64,000 nucleotides of DNA from an uncultured Collinsella sp. (GCA_938023085.1 CALHDP010000164.1:1-64000), one strand, 5' to 3'. Shown: positions 17,100 to 25,231, numbered from the stretch's first letter. Numbers and translations: made by a program. Notes: generated from the sequence alone by a model not told the origin.

Positions 17100-18329
17100 A
17101 TGCGCATCCTCAATATCTCGGCACAAAAACCAGATAGCACCGGCAGCGGCACCTACCTTGCCGCGCTCGTGCGCGAACAGATCGAGACGGGGCATCGCGC
17201 CGCCGTGCTTTGCGGCGCGGCTCCGGGTGATACCCAAGGCGAGCTGGACCGACGTGCTGCCGTGTTTGCCGTACCGTTCGAGTCGCCCGAGCTGCCGTTT
17301 CCCATCTGCGGTATGTCCGATGTCATGCCCTATCCCTCTACACGCTATCGTGATCTGACGCCTTCGATGCTCAAGGCATTTGAGCGGGCATTTGCTGCTG
17401 CAATCGATCGGGCGGTGGCTGAGTTTCGGCCCGATCTGGTGCTCTGCCATCACCTGTATCTGGTGACCGCATTGGCGCGCGAGTGTGTCCGGGGCGTGCC
17501 GGTTGTTGCCGTGTGCCATTCGACCGACCTGCGCCAGCTGCGTTCGCATGCGCTCGAGCGCGATCGCATCGTAAGTGCGGTTCGTCGGCTCGATGCCGTC
17601 TTTGCGCTCCATGCTGAGCAGGCTGAGCAGATTAGCCTGGTGTGCGGCGTCGATACCGATCGCATCCACGTGATTGGGACGGGCTACGACCATCGCGTCT
17701 TCTGTCGCGACGCAAGCGTGGCGAGGCAGCCGGGATCGCTTGTGTACGTGGGCAAGATTTGCTTTAAAAAGGGCGTCGAGTCGCTGGTTCGAGCCGTGTC
17801 ATTGCCGATTGACGATGGCGTCCGCCCATCTGGCTTGGTACTTGTGGGCGGCCGCGGGGACGATGCCGAGTACGCGCGTATCGAGCGCTTGACCGCGGCC
17901 TCGGATGTGCCGGTGACGCTGGCGGGGCGCCTGGATAGCGATGAGCTCGTGCGTGCCTACCGCAGTTCCGACGTTTTTGTGCTGCCTTCGTTTTACGAGG
18001 GTCTGCCGCTCGTGACGATTGAGGCCCTCGCGTGCGGCTGCAAAGTTGTGGCGACCGATTTGCCCGGCGTTCGTCCCTGGATGGAGGCGATGCTTCCCGG
18101 TGCTCCCGTGACGTGGGTGGCGTCGCCGCGTATGACGGATGTCGACACGCCCGTGGCGGCCGACCTTCCGTTGTTTGAGCGCGCACTGGCAGATGCTATC
18201 GCGCAGGCGCTTGCGGCTCCGCCTTCGACGTTCGAGCCGTCGGCGGTCTCTTGGGAAGCGTGCCTGGCGCGTATACTTAAAGTCGTTGATTTGTTGGAAG
18301 GGAGGTTCGTATGGCTAAGGACACCATGA
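17100..18329 (+). CDS. Glycosyltransferase family 4
   Basis: A 409-residue GT-B fold glycosyltransferase. The N-terminus has NISAQKPDSTGSGTYLAAL, the sugar-acceptor side loop of family 4, and the C-terminal half holds YVGKICFKKGVESLV and FYEGLPLVTIEALACGCKVV with the nucleotide-sugar E-x7-E pattern. Sugar and acceptor are unknown. The ATG at 17100 is preferred; GTG 17088 is an alternative. Its end overlaps the start of selD by 19 bases in another frame, so the two are probably translated together. The reason for pairing it with selenium genes is not clear. Confidence 0.85.
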   Translation: MRILNISAQKPDSTGSGTYLAALVREQIETGHRAAVLCGAAPGDTQGELDRRAAVFAVPFESPELPFPICGMSDVMPYPSTRYRDLTPSMLKAFERAFAAAIDRAVAEFRPDLVLCHHLYLVTALARECVRGVPVVAVCHSTDLRQLRSHALERDRIVSAVRRLDAVFALHAEQAEQISLVCGVDTDRIHVIGTGYDHRVFCRDASVARQPGSLVYVGKICFKKGVESLVRAVSLPIDDGVRPSGLVLVGGRGDDAEYARIERLTAASDVPVTLAGRLDSDELVRAYRSSDVFVLPSFYEGLPLVTIEALACGCKVVATDLPGVRPWMEAMLPGAPVTWVASPRMTDVDTPVAADLPLFERALADAIAQALAAPPSTFEPSAVSWEACLARILKVVDLLEGRFVWLRTP

Positions 18330-19360
18330 GGCTCACGTCTATGACGGCCGCGAGCGGTTGAGCCGCTAAGTTGGCTCCCGGAGCCCTCGCCCAGGTCCTG
18401 GGCGATTTACCCAATGTGCATAACGACAACTTGCTCGTGGGGTTCGATACCTCCGACGATGCGAGCGTCTTTCGCGTTGGCGATAACTTGGGTCTCGTGC
18501 AGTCCATCGTCTTCTTCCCGCCGATGGTCGACGACCCGTTTCTATTTGGCCAGATTGCCGCGGCCAACTCGCTGTCGGACATCTACGCCATGGGCGGGCG
18601 GCCGAGCCATGCCATGAACCTGCTGTGCATTCCCAGTTGCCTGGGAGTTGAGGTTGCCGGCGAAATTCTGGCGGGCGGCGCCGACAAGTGCGTCGAGGCG
18701 GGTTGCTCCATCGCGGGCGGCCACACCATCAACGACGACGAGCCCAAGTACGGTCTGTCTGTGAGCGGTTTTGTGCCACTAGACCGTATGCTCGCCAACA
18801 GCGGCGCTCGCGTGGGCGATGCGTTGCTGCTGACCAAGGCGATCGGCTCGGGCATCATCACCACGGCCATTAAGGGCGATCTCATCGAGCAGGGCGAGGC
18901 TGGTCCGATGTTTGACTCGATGCGCTCCCTCAACGAAGCGCCGATTCGTCTGGCCGAGGGACTTGAGCTTCACGGCTGCACCGATGTCACGGGCTTTGGT
19001 CTGATCGGGCACGCGTGCGAGATGGCCGAGGGCTCGGGCGTGCAGGTTGAGCTTGCGTCGGGGGCGGTGCCGCTCTTTGATCAAGTGCTCGACATGGCGC
19101 GTCTGGGCATTATCCCCGCGGGCTCCTACCGCAACCAGGACTTCTTTGGCCCGCGCGTGGCTGCCGACGAGGATCTGGAGCCGGGCATGCTGGATGCGCT
19201 GTACGATCCGCAGACGTCTGGTGGCCTACTCATCGCGGCACCTGCTGCCGATGTTGATGAGCTTGCGTGCCGTCTACATGCTGAAGGACGTATCGCCGCC
19301 GTCGTCGGTCGCGTGTGCGTGCCGGTGCCAGGTGGTCCTGCCGTTCGCGTTGTCCGTTAA
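18311..19360 (+). CDS. selD: Selenophosphate synthase, selenocysteine-containing (in-frame UGA)
   Basis: SelD makes selenophosphate from selenide and ATP. Read from ATG 18311 (GGGAGG 5 bases upstream), codon 17 is UGA (18359-18361) in the context SMTAASG-U-AAKLAPGALA. This is the conserved SelD active site, where residue 17 is Cys or Sec and the nearby Lys (K20) is essential. The remaining frame, to a 349-residue protein, has the normal SelD sequence (ATP-binding DDASVF, GGHTINDDEPKYG). A gene caller would start it late at 18371 and lose the catalytic end. A SECIS-like hairpin follows the UGA. Confidence 0.95.
18359..18404 (+). promoter_or_regulatory. Sec UGA codon and candidate bacterial SECIS of selD
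   Basis: The UGA at 18359-18361 is followed by a 7-bp stem, CGCCCAG (18388-18394) with CTGGGCG (18398-18404). The apex reads AGGUCCU, close to the GGUCU apex of the Escherichia coli fdhF SECIS to which SelB binds. The distance from UGA is about 33 bases, at the long end of what is usual. Confidence 0.65.
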
Positions 19361-19417
19361 CGACACGTTTATTGAGCTCTGTACCGTTCTAAACCGATTT
19401 ATTCGAAAGGAAAAACT

Positions 19418-20044
19418 ATGTCTACCAAAATTGAAGTCAATGCCATGGGCGATGCCTGCCCGCTGCCCGTCGTCAAGACGCTTAAGGCACTCAAACAGCT
19501 TAATGGCGAGGGCGCCGTGGTGACCTCGGTCGACAACGAGACCGCCGTCAAGAACATCTCCAAGATGGCACAGGAAAAGGGCTGCACGGCCTCGGTCGAG
19601 AAGGTTTCTGACGCCGAGTGGCACGTGACCTTGGCGACCTCTGGCGCCGTTGCCGTTGCGGACCCCGAGCAGGATGGCGCTGCCTTCTGTGATGCCAGCG
19701 CCGGCAAGGGCAAGCTCGTCATTTCCGTCTACACCGATTGCATGGGCCGTGGCGACGACGAGCTGGGCCACAAGCTCATGAAGGCCTTCATCTTTGCCGT
19801 GACGCAGCAGGAGGAGCTGCCCGCGACCATGCTGTTCTACAACGGCGGCGCCAAGCTCACCGTCGAGGGCTCTCCGGTGCTCGACGACCTGAAGGGCCTG
19901 GCCGAGCAGGGCGTCGAGATCCTCACCTGCGGCACCTGCCTCGATCACTATGGCATTAAGGACCAGCTGGCGGTGGGCGAGGTCACCAACATGTACGTGA
20001 TCGTGGAGAAGATGGAGCAGGCCGTGCGCGTTGTGCGCCCGTAG
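19418..20044 (+). CDS. yedF: YedF, selenium-metabolism sulfurtransferase-like protein
   Basis: A 208-residue two-domain protein. The N-terminal TusA-like domain has the CPxP motif (MGDACPLPVV, C14). The C-terminal domain is DsrE-like (ISVYTDCMGRGDDELG and LTCGTCLDHYG). This fusion is the selenium-associated YedF family found next to selD in many genomes, thought to carry or insert selenium or sulfur. It lies 57 bases after selD, with GAAAGG before the ATG. The desulfurase two genes later is its likely sulfur or selenium source. Confidence 0.9.
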   Translation: MSTKIEVNAMGDACPLPVVKTLKALKQLNGEGAVVTSVDNETAVKNISKMAQEKGCTASVEKVSDAEWHVTLATSGAVAVADPEQDGAAFCDASAGKGKLVISVYTDCMGRGDDELGHKLMKAFIFAVTQQEELPATMLFYNGGAKLTVEGSPVLDDLKGLAEQGVEILTCGTCLDHYGIKDQLAVGEVTNMYVIVEKMEQAVRVVRP

Positions 20045-20063
20045 CGTATTGGTTGGAGTTGCC

Positions 20064-20315
20064 ATGAGGGAGAAGCGCCCGGCGCTTGTCATCACGTTTC
20101 CTACCACGGCGGCCGCCATGGGCTGCGAGTCCCTGTGCATCGAGCGCGGCCTTCCCGGGCGAACGATTCCCGTGCCCGGGGAGGTCGCTGCCGGCTGCGG
20201 TTTGGCATGGAAGGCACAGCCTTCGGATGAGGACCTGCTGCGCGGCGAGCTTGCCGCGGCGGGCGTTCCCACTGAGGGCTTTACGGTGATCGACATGTGG
20301 GAGGTCGTGCGATGA
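20064..20315 (+). CDS. DUF3343 family small protein
   Basis: An 83-residue protein of the DUF3343 family, often found beside selD and cysteine desulfurases and suspected to carry a Se or S atom. It contains ALVITFPTTAAAMGCESLC and PGEVAAGCGLAWKA with two likely functional cysteines. The start at 20064 follows TTGGAG. The stop overlaps the next gene's start (ATGA), which indicates tight coupling to the desulfurase. A second, Cys-rich relative is at 46923, with an almost identical translation-start region. Confidence 0.78.
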   Translation: MREKRPALVITFPTTAAAMGCESLCIERGLPGRTIPVPGEVAAGCGLAWKAQPSDEDLLRGELAAAGVPTEGFTVIDMWEVVR

Positions 20316-21451
20316 TCTACCTGGATAACGCGGCGACGACTATGCATAAGCCGCAAACGGTCATCGATGCCGTGACCCAGGCGATGTGCTCGCTCGGCAA
20401 TGCCGGACGCGGCGCGACGTCGGGTGCGCTCGATGCGGCGCGTACCATCCACGGCTGTCGCGCCAAGCTTGCGCGCTTGCTGGGCTGCCCGCGGGCCGAT
20501 CATGTTTGTTTTACGCCCAACTCCACCGCGGCGCTCAATACCGTCATCAATGGCGTGGTGCGCCCCGGCGACCGCGTGGTCACGACGGTGCTCGAGCACA
20601 ACTCCGTGCTGCGTCCGCTCAACCGCCTGGCGGCAGAGCAGGGCGTGACCGTTGAGCATGCGGGCTGCGACGCGAACGGCGTGCTCGACTACGACGAGCT
20701 CGAGCGGTTGGTCGCGCCGGGTACTCGTGCCGTGGTGGTGACGCACGCCTCCAATGTGACCGGCAACGCGGTTGACGTTTCGCGTGTGGCGGCCATGGCC
20801 CATGCTGCCGGCGCGCTTGTGATCGTTGACGCCTCTCAGTCTGCCGGCACGGCGCATATCGATATGCAGGCCATGGGGCTCGACGTGGTGTGCTTTACTG
20901 GCCACAAGGGGTTCATGGGTCCGCAGGGCACCGGCGGGCTGGCCGTGGCGGAGGGCATTGACGTGGCGCCGTGGGCCATGGGCGGCACGGGCGTGCACAG
21001 CTTCGATGCACTGCAGCCGCTTGAGTGGCCCACGCGCCTTGAGGCGGGCACGCTCAACGGTCACGGCATCGCGGGACTTTCCGCAGGTCTCGACTTTATC
21101 GAGGCGCAAGGCGGGGTCGAGGCGATCGCGGCGCATGAGCGAGCACTGGCGGATCGCTTTCTCGCTGGCGTGCGCGAAATCCCGGAGATCAAGCTCTACG
21201 GTGCCTTTGACCAGCCGTCGCGCTCGGCGATCGTCTCACTCAACGTGGGTGATATCGACTCTGCCGAGATCTCGGACGCACTCATGCAAGGGTGGGGGAT
21301 TGCGACGCGCCCCGGCGCCCATTGCGCCCCGCTCATGCACCGTGCGCTGGGGACCGAGCGTCAGGGCGTCGTCCGCTTCTCGTTTGGGTATTTCAACACG
21401 GACGAGGAAGTCGATACCGCGATTGACGCTTTGCGCGATTTAGCCTGCTAG
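20312..21451 (+). CDS. Class V aminotransferase, cysteine desulfurase family (Se-associated type)
   Basis: A 379-residue PLP enzyme of the NifS/SufS fold that takes S (or Se) from cysteine (or selenocysteine). It opens with MIYLDNAATTMHKP, has the PLP lysine K199 in FTGHKGFMGPQGTGG, and a catalytic-type cysteine C338 in RPGAHCAPL. It resembles the desulfurase subfamily that accompanies selenium-dependent Mo-hydroxylases in Firmicutes. It overlaps the DUF3343 gene by 4 bases and ends at a strong terminator, so selD-yedF-DUF3343-desulfurase is one operon. It probably feeds selenium or sulfur to those partners. Confidence 0.88.
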   Translation: MIYLDNAATTMHKPQTVIDAVTQAMCSLGNAGRGATSGALDAARTIHGCRAKLARLLGCPRADHVCFTPNSTAALNTVINGVVRPGDRVVTTVLEHNSVLRPLNRLAAEQGVTVEHAGCDANGVLDYDELERLVAPGTRAVVVTHASNVTGNAVDVSRVAAMAHAAGALVIVDASQSAGTAHIDMQAMGLDVVCFTGHKGFMGPQGTGGLAVAEGIDVAPWAMGGTGVHSFDALQPLEWPTRLEAGTLNGHGIAGLSAGLDFIEAQGGVEAIAAHERALADRFLAGVREIPEIKLYGAFDQPSRSAIVSLNVGDIDSAEISDALMQGWGIATRPGAHCAPLMHRALGTERQGVVRFSFGYFNTDEEVDTAIDALRDLAC

Positions 21452-21465
21452 AGCGTATATACTTG

Positions 21466-21499
21466 CGGGACGGGTCTTTTGCCCGTCCCGTTTTTGTTT
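21466..21499 (+). terminator. Rho-independent terminator after the selD operon
   Basis: A perfect 9-bp stem CGGGACGGG/CCCGTCCCG (21466-21474 with 21482-21490) is followed by TTTTTG. Confidence 0.92.
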
Positions 21500-21518
21500 C
21501 GACCCGAAAGGTGTGCCT

Positions 21519-22877
21519 ATGGCTTCATCCGCCCCGCGCGGTCTGCGTTCCGACCATGTCGTTACCGTCGGCATTGCGCTGTTCTCGATGCTCTTTGGCG
21601 CCGGTAACCTCATCATTCCGCCGCTGCTGGCACTTCAGGCCGGCACGGCCACGCCGCTTGCCATGATCGGCTTTTTGATTGCCGCTATCGGTCTGCCCGT
21701 CATGGGCTTTATCGCCGTCGCGCTCGCCGGAACGGCGCGCGAGCTTGCCGGCCGCGTGCACCCCAAGTTTGGTGAATTTTTTGTCGCGGCGGTGTATCTG
21801 GCCATCGGCCCGTGCCTGGCCATTCCGCGCACAAGCTCTACGGCGTTCGAAATGCTGGTGCCGCTGCTACCCGAGGGTGTTTCACTCGGCACGGCACGTT
21901 TGGTGTTTGCCATTGGGTTCTTCGTCGTCGCGTTTGTGCTCACGCTGCGCCCGGGCGTCATCACACGCGTGCTCGGCCGCATTACGGGTCCCGCGCTCAT
22001 TGCGCTCATCGTGCTGGTTGTGGGTGCTGCCGTGATCTCGCCGCTGGGACCGGCTGCCGCGCCGCAGGCTCCCTACGATGCGGGCGCCGCCGTGCAGGGC
22101 TTTCTGACTGGCTATCAAACCATGGACCTGCTCGCGTCGCTCGCCTTCGGCATCATCATCGCCGAGACCATCCACGAGTTGGGTGTTACCGATGACAAGC
22201 GCGTGGCCTTCGAGATTTCGCGTTCCGGTGTGATCGCCGGCGTGCTCATGGCCATCATCTACTGCGGCTTGGGCCTTGCCGGTATGCAGCTCGGCACCGT
22301 GATGCCCGACGCTACCAACGGCGCCGCCATCCTTGCGCGTTCGGCCTCCATGCACTTTGGTCTTGCTGGCACGGTTGTCGTCTTTGCGATTTTCTTCCTA
22401 GCCTGCATGAACGTGTGCATTGGCCTTATCAGCTGCTGCTCGCGTTACTTCTGCGAGACGTATGTGGTCGAAGGGGGAGCGGAGGCCTCCGAGGAGGCCA
22501 TGCGCCGCCCCTTTGCGGTTCTCGCCTTTGTGTTCGCGGCGTTTTCGTGCGTGCTCTCCAACGTGGGCCTCGACGTGATTCTTATGTTCTCGGTGCCTAT
22601 GCTCAACGCCTTGTATCCCGTTGCCATCGTGCTGGTGCTGATGGGCCTGGTGCACGGCTTTTGCGACGCTCATCCGCAGGTGTGGGTCTGGGTCGGCGGC
22701 GTTGTCGCGGTGCAGAGTGTGATCACCTCGGTCCGAGATGCGTTCTTTGCGGGCGCGTGGCTACCGTTCGATTCGCTGCCGTTGGCGGATATCGGTGCCG
22801 CGTGGGCACCGGTTGCCGTGGTGGCGTTTGTGATCGGTCTGCTCCATAGTCGTTTTGTCGCACATTCGAGGAGCTAA
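21519..22877 (+). CDS. brnQ: Branched-chain amino acid carrier BrnQ
   Basis: A 452-residue membrane protein of the LIVCS family, importing leucine, isoleucine and valine with Na+ or H+. The first helix has FSMLFGAGNLIIPP, the family's signature, followed by about 11 more hydrophobic segments. GFLTGYQTMDLLASLAFGIII is the other well-conserved block. ATG 21519 follows CGAAAGG. The gene is single, behind the selD operon terminator and before two tRNAs. Confidence 0.93.
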   Translation: MASSAPRGLRSDHVVTVGIALFSMLFGAGNLIIPPLLALQAGTATPLAMIGFLIAAIGLPVMGFIAVALAGTARELAGRVHPKFGEFFVAAVYLAIGPCLAIPRTSSTAFEMLVPLLPEGVSLGTARLVFAIGFFVVAFVLTLRPGVITRVLGRITGPALIALIVLVVGAAVISPLGPAAAPQAPYDAGAAVQGFLTGYQTMDLLASLAFGIIIAETIHELGVTDDKRVAFEISRSGVIAGVLMAIIYCGLGLAGMQLGTVMPDATNGAAILARSASMHFGLAGTVVVFAIFFLACMNVCIGLISCCSRYFCETYVVEGGAEASEEAMRRPFAVLAFVFAAFSCVLSNVGLDVILMFSVPMLNALYPVAIVLVLMGLVHGFCDAHPQVWVWVGGVVAVQSVITSVRDAFFAGAWLPFDSLPLADIGAAWAPVAVVAFVIGLLHSRFVAHSRS

Positions 22878-22888
22878 GGCATCAATGC

Positions 22889-22917
22889 TTGCACAGGCGG
22901 GGAGTCTACCCTATAAT
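22889..22917 (+). promoter_or_regulatory. Promoter of the tRNA-Pro/tRNA-Gly unit
   Basis: TTGCAC (22889-22894) and TATAAT (22912-22917) are separated by 17 bases, about 50 bases before tRNA-Pro. Confidence 0.8.
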
Positions 22918-22968
22918 TTCCTTCGCTTTGGGACACGCAAGGTTTAGACCTTAGCTGCTCAACACCTT

Positions 22969-23045
22969 CGGGACGTGGCGCAGTTTGGTAGCGCGCCTGC
23001 TTTGGGAGCAGGATGTCGCAGGTTCAAATCCTGTCGTCCCGACCA
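22969..23045 (+). tRNA. tRNA-Pro (anticodon TGG)
   Basis: A complete cloverleaf with acceptor stem CGGGACG/CGTCCCG, anticodon loop TTTGGGA (anticodon TGG), T arm GGTTCAAAT and an encoded ACCA end. It is co-transcribed with the tRNA-Gly 6 bases downstream. Confidence 0.95.
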
Positions 23046-23051
23046 TATCTT

Positions 23052-23125
23052 GCGGGCGTAGTTCAATGGTAGAACCCCAGCCTTCCAAGCTGATGACGCG
23101 GGTTCGATTCCCGTCGCCCGCTCCA
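23052..23125 (+). tRNA. tRNA-Gly (anticodon TCC)
   Basis: A complete cloverleaf: acceptor GCGGGCG/CGCCCGC, anticodon loop CTTCCAA (TCC), T arm GGTTCGATTCC and encoded TCCA. The 3' 21 bases of the stem region recur inverted at 23185-23205. Confidence 0.95.
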
Positions 23126-23205
23126 TAGGATAGTTTTAACGGCTTTGGCTCCATTTGGTGCCAGAGCCGTTTTCATAAGTGTGCCGGGCGACGGGAATCG
23201 AACCC
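23100..23205. repeat. Inverted copy of the tRNA-Gly 3' end
   Basis: Bases 23100-23120, the T arm and acceptor of tRNA-Gly, recur exactly as reverse complement at 23185-23205, with the tRNA terminator in between. No other part of a tRNA is present in the inverted copy. Confidence 0.85.
23138..23174 (+). terminator. Terminator after tRNA-Gly
   Basis: AACGGCT, one mismatch, TGGC pairs with GCCA, AGCCGTT (23138-23149 with 23160-23171) and is followed by TTTT. A diverged copy of this hairpin occurs near 23340-23375. Confidence 0.8.
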
Positions 23206-23307
23206 GGCAGGGTGCGAAGCTGAGAAAATGCGTGAGCATTTTCCAGCGCAGCACGCAAGGGCCAATGGCCCGCGGCGAAACAAGGGTTTGCGAAGCAAAC
23301 CCTTGGA

Positions 23308-23401
23308 CTTCCCGTCGTCCGCTCCATAAGATAGATGAATGGCTCCGGTTCCTTTTGGGACCAGAGCCATTTTCGTAAGTGTACGGGGTGACGGGAATCG
23401 A
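23308..23401. repeat. Diverged second copy of the tRNA-Gly tail and terminator
   Basis: CTTCCCGTCGTCCGCTCCAT, a following AGATAG, a terminator-like hairpin, TTTCGTAAGTGTACGGGG and TGACGGGAATCGA parallel the block 23107-23200, offset by 201 bases. Between the copies are small hairpins: GAAAATGC/GCATTTTC at 23224-23243 and CAAGGGTTTG/CAAACCCTTG at 23281-23305. No gene is seen in 23126-23512. Confidence 0.7.
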
Positions 23402-23424
23402 TGCCGCCCCGCGCCCTAGCTAAG

Positions 23425-23496
23425 GTACGGTTAAATAGTTTCTGAAAAGCCCGAATAAGCCTAATAACCCCAAATCAAGGAACTATTTCGCCACGA
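23425..23496. repeat. Decayed GTTGCGG palindromic element
   Basis: GTACGGTTAAATAGTTTCT on the left and AAGGAACTATTTCGCCACGA on the right are related to the arms of the GTTGCGG family at 45901 and 63010 but carry several changes and no longer pair well. Confidence 0.45.
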
Positions 23497-23512
23497 CGTA
23501 GAAGGGATGGGG

Positions 23513-23968
23513 TTAGTGGCGACCGTGGTGGCGGAGCTTGTCGATAGTGGAGTCGGTGCTTCGGCTGCGGGCGTCGGCGGCGGTTTGGCGCTGGCGGCGG
23601 TAGTCGATCATGCCTTGGATGATGGGCTTGCCAAAGCTCACGACGTCGTCGTTATAGATGGCGGTTCGGGCTGCGAGGAGGCAGTCGGTAAAGTCCATAT
23701 GGGTCTTGCCAAAGAGTTTGATGGCAAGGGCGATAACGGTGGGCTCGTCGACCATGACGTCATCGAGCAGCTTGGACATGGCCGTCGCAATCTCCACGCG
23801 CGGGACCTTGTAGACGTCGCGCAGCGTGACCACGACGCGCGTGATGATTTCGGGGTAGACACGAGCGGTGCGTGTGGCGATGACCTTGGCAGCGCGCGGC
23901 GACAGGACCTCGTCGTCGTTAAGCAGGTAGCGCAGGATGACGGTCTCGTCGATGATGGTGCTACTCAT
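23513..23968 (-). CDS. PIN-domain protein, probable VapC-type toxin
   Basis: A 151-residue protein with the outline of a PIN ribonuclease: an N-terminal STIIDETVILRYLLNDDE in place of the usual DTNVILRYLL, and DFTDCLLAAR near residue 95, which would supply the later acidic metal ligands. The partner gene upstream overlaps it by 8 bases and encodes a ribbon-helix-helix-type antitoxin, so the pair looks like a toxin-antitoxin module. The Asn-to-Glu change in the first motif is unusual and may alter activity. Confidence 0.72.
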   Translation of the reverse strand: MSSTIIDETVILRYLLNDDEVLSPRAAKVIATRTARVYPEIITRVVVTLRDVYKVPRVEIATAMSKLLDDVMVDEPTVIALAIKLFGKTHMDFTDCLLAARTAIYNDDVVSFGKPIIQGMIDYRRQRQTAADARSRSTDSTIDKLRHHGRH

Positions 23969-24284
23969 GGATATCTACTTCCTCGGGACCCAAAACCGAC
24001 TCGTCGCTTTCTGTGGCTAGGTATTCAATCCAGGCATTGCGCTCCTTGGAGCGGCGATTGGGGTCCCCATATGCTTTGAGCAATCCATAGGCGGCGGTGC
24101 CGTCCTTTGAGCGCACGGCAACCGGTTGAAAGGGGAGCTTGCGCATCAAAATACTCTGCGCGACAAATAGACGGACAGCCTCGGCGAGCGATGTGCCCAT
24201 AGCGTCGTAGAGACGCTCGGCATGCTGCTTGTCTTCCTCGCGAATGCGCACCTGCAGGATGGCTCGTTTTTGAGTCGATGACAT
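23961..24284 (-). CDS. RelB/DinJ-like antitoxin of the PIN toxin
   Basis: A 107-residue protein. The first half (QVRIREEDKQHAERLYDAMGTSLAEAVRLFVAQS) is a ribbon-helix-helix DNA-binding domain of the RelB/DinJ type; the C-terminal half is acidic and would mask the toxin. ATG 24284 is chosen because GGGAGG lies 6 bases upstream; GTG 24287 is too close to that site. Such antitoxins usually repress their own promoter, and repeats in the upstream region (24297-24440) are candidate operators. Confidence 0.75.
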   Translation of the reverse strand: MSSTQKRAILQVRIREEDKQHAERLYDAMGTSLAEAVRLFVAQSILMRKLPFQPVAVRSKDGTAAYGLLKAYGDPNRRSKERNAWIEYLATESDESVLGPEEVDIHE

Positions 24285-24296
24285 CACTGGCCTCCC

Positions 24297-24440
24297 TTAA
24301 TGAGCGTGCAATATGAATAGTCAAATACAGCATTAGCTGATAATAACCAATCTTATAACCACTACTTTATTGCACTCAAGTTAATGAGCGCGAAATATAT
24401 ATCAAACGTATTACATCCTTTATAAACGAGCGTGAAATCT
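24297..24440. promoter_or_regulatory. Phased direct repeats upstream of the toxin-antitoxin genes
   Basis: Three related 18-mers start at 24297 (TTAATGAGCGTGCAATAT), 24381 (TTAATGAGCGCGAAATAT) and 24423 (TAAACGAGCGTGAAATCT). Their spacing is 84 and 42 bases, i.e. multiples of four helical turns. Inverted relatives (TATTGCACTCAA at 24369, GTAATACACTCAC at 24458) lie among them. The 428-base AT-rich gap 24285-24712 otherwise holds no gene I can support. Confidence 0.5.
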
Positions 24441-24509
24441 CCCTTGGATGTACGCATGTAATACACTCACCTTTATAGCTTCTAGAGAATAATTCCAACC
24501 TGCCAAAAC

Positions 24510-24535
24510 CCCTGCAATACACCCGTATTGCAGGG
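24510..24535. repeat. Perfect 11-bp palindrome with 4-base loop
   Basis: CCCTGCAATAC (24510-24520) pairs with GTATTGCAGGG (24525-24535). On the minus strand it is followed by GTTTTGG, so it could be a weak terminator for leftward transcripts, or a protein-binding site before the formate dehydrogenase operon. Confidence 0.55.
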
Positions 24536-24712
24536 CCTATGCTCAAGTTTGCCACCTGCAACTGCGTATATTTAACCTGTATATCGTTGGAGAAACTCTA
24601 TCGAGTGCCTGTTTCGCCGCATGTACTCGATACGTCGATGCCAGGCCACGGGCGGCTTGGGTCAATGTCGACAGGGTCTCTCCGGCATGGGATTCAGGAG
24701 GGAGTGAACAAC

Positions 24713-25231
24713 ATGGGCAATAAACGAGTCGTAGCCGATTCCTCACGCTGCATTGGGTGCCAAACCTGTATGGCGGCGTGCATCGAGGCGCACGACATCC
24801 CCGGCAACATCGCCGCGCCGCGCCTGCGCGTGACGCGTACGTACGAGATCTCCGCACCGGTGGCTTGCCATCACTGCGAGGATGCCCCGTGCGCGAAGGC
24901 CTGTCCTACGGGCGCCTTGTTCTTTGATCCAAAGAACCATCGTATCGGCGTCAACGAGGACAACTGCATCGGCTGCAAGAGCTGCGTCATGGCATGCCCC
25001 TTTGGCGCCGTTAGCGTGGCGACCACGCAGGTTCCGGTCTTGATGGGCGACGTTCGCGTGGGTTCGCAGACTAAGAGCTTCGTGCTCAAGTGCGACCTGT
25101 GCGTGGACCGTCCCGGCGGTCCGGCGTGTGCCGAGGCGTGCCCGACCAAGGGCCTCATCCTGGTTGACGAGGAGCGCCTGGCAGAACTGACTGCCGAGCG
25201 TGCCCGCGCCACCATCGAAAACGAGGCGTAA
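24713..25231 (+). CDS. 4Fe-4S electron-transfer protein, HydN/HycB-like
   Basis: A 172-residue ferredoxin-like protein with four [4Fe-4S] sites: CIGCQTCMAAC, CHHCEDAPCAKACPTGA, CIGCKSCVMACPFGA and CDLCVDRPGGPACAEACP. It lies just before fdhF and should pass electrons from formate oxidation. ATG 24713 follows AGGAGGGA with 8 bases spacing; the open frame upstream to 24539 is not protein-like. The length is closest to HydN (about 175 residues). It probably starts the formate hydrogenlyase operon. Confidence 0.88.
   Translation: MGNKRVVADSSRCIGCQTCMAACIEAHDIPGNIAAPRLRVTRTYEISAPVACHHCEDAPCAKACPTGALFFDPKNHRIGVNEDNCIGCKSCVMACPFGAVSVATTQVPVLMGDVRVGSQTKSFVLKCDLCVDRPGGPACAEACPTKGLILVDEERLAELTAERARATIENEA

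Noticed and set aside
22951..23370. Minus-strand ORFs over the tRNA region (e.g. with GDGNRTRVISLEGWGSTIEL)
   Set aside because: These are antisense translations of tRNA-Pro, tRNA-Gly and the repeated tRNA-Gly tail, a well-known source of false proteins.
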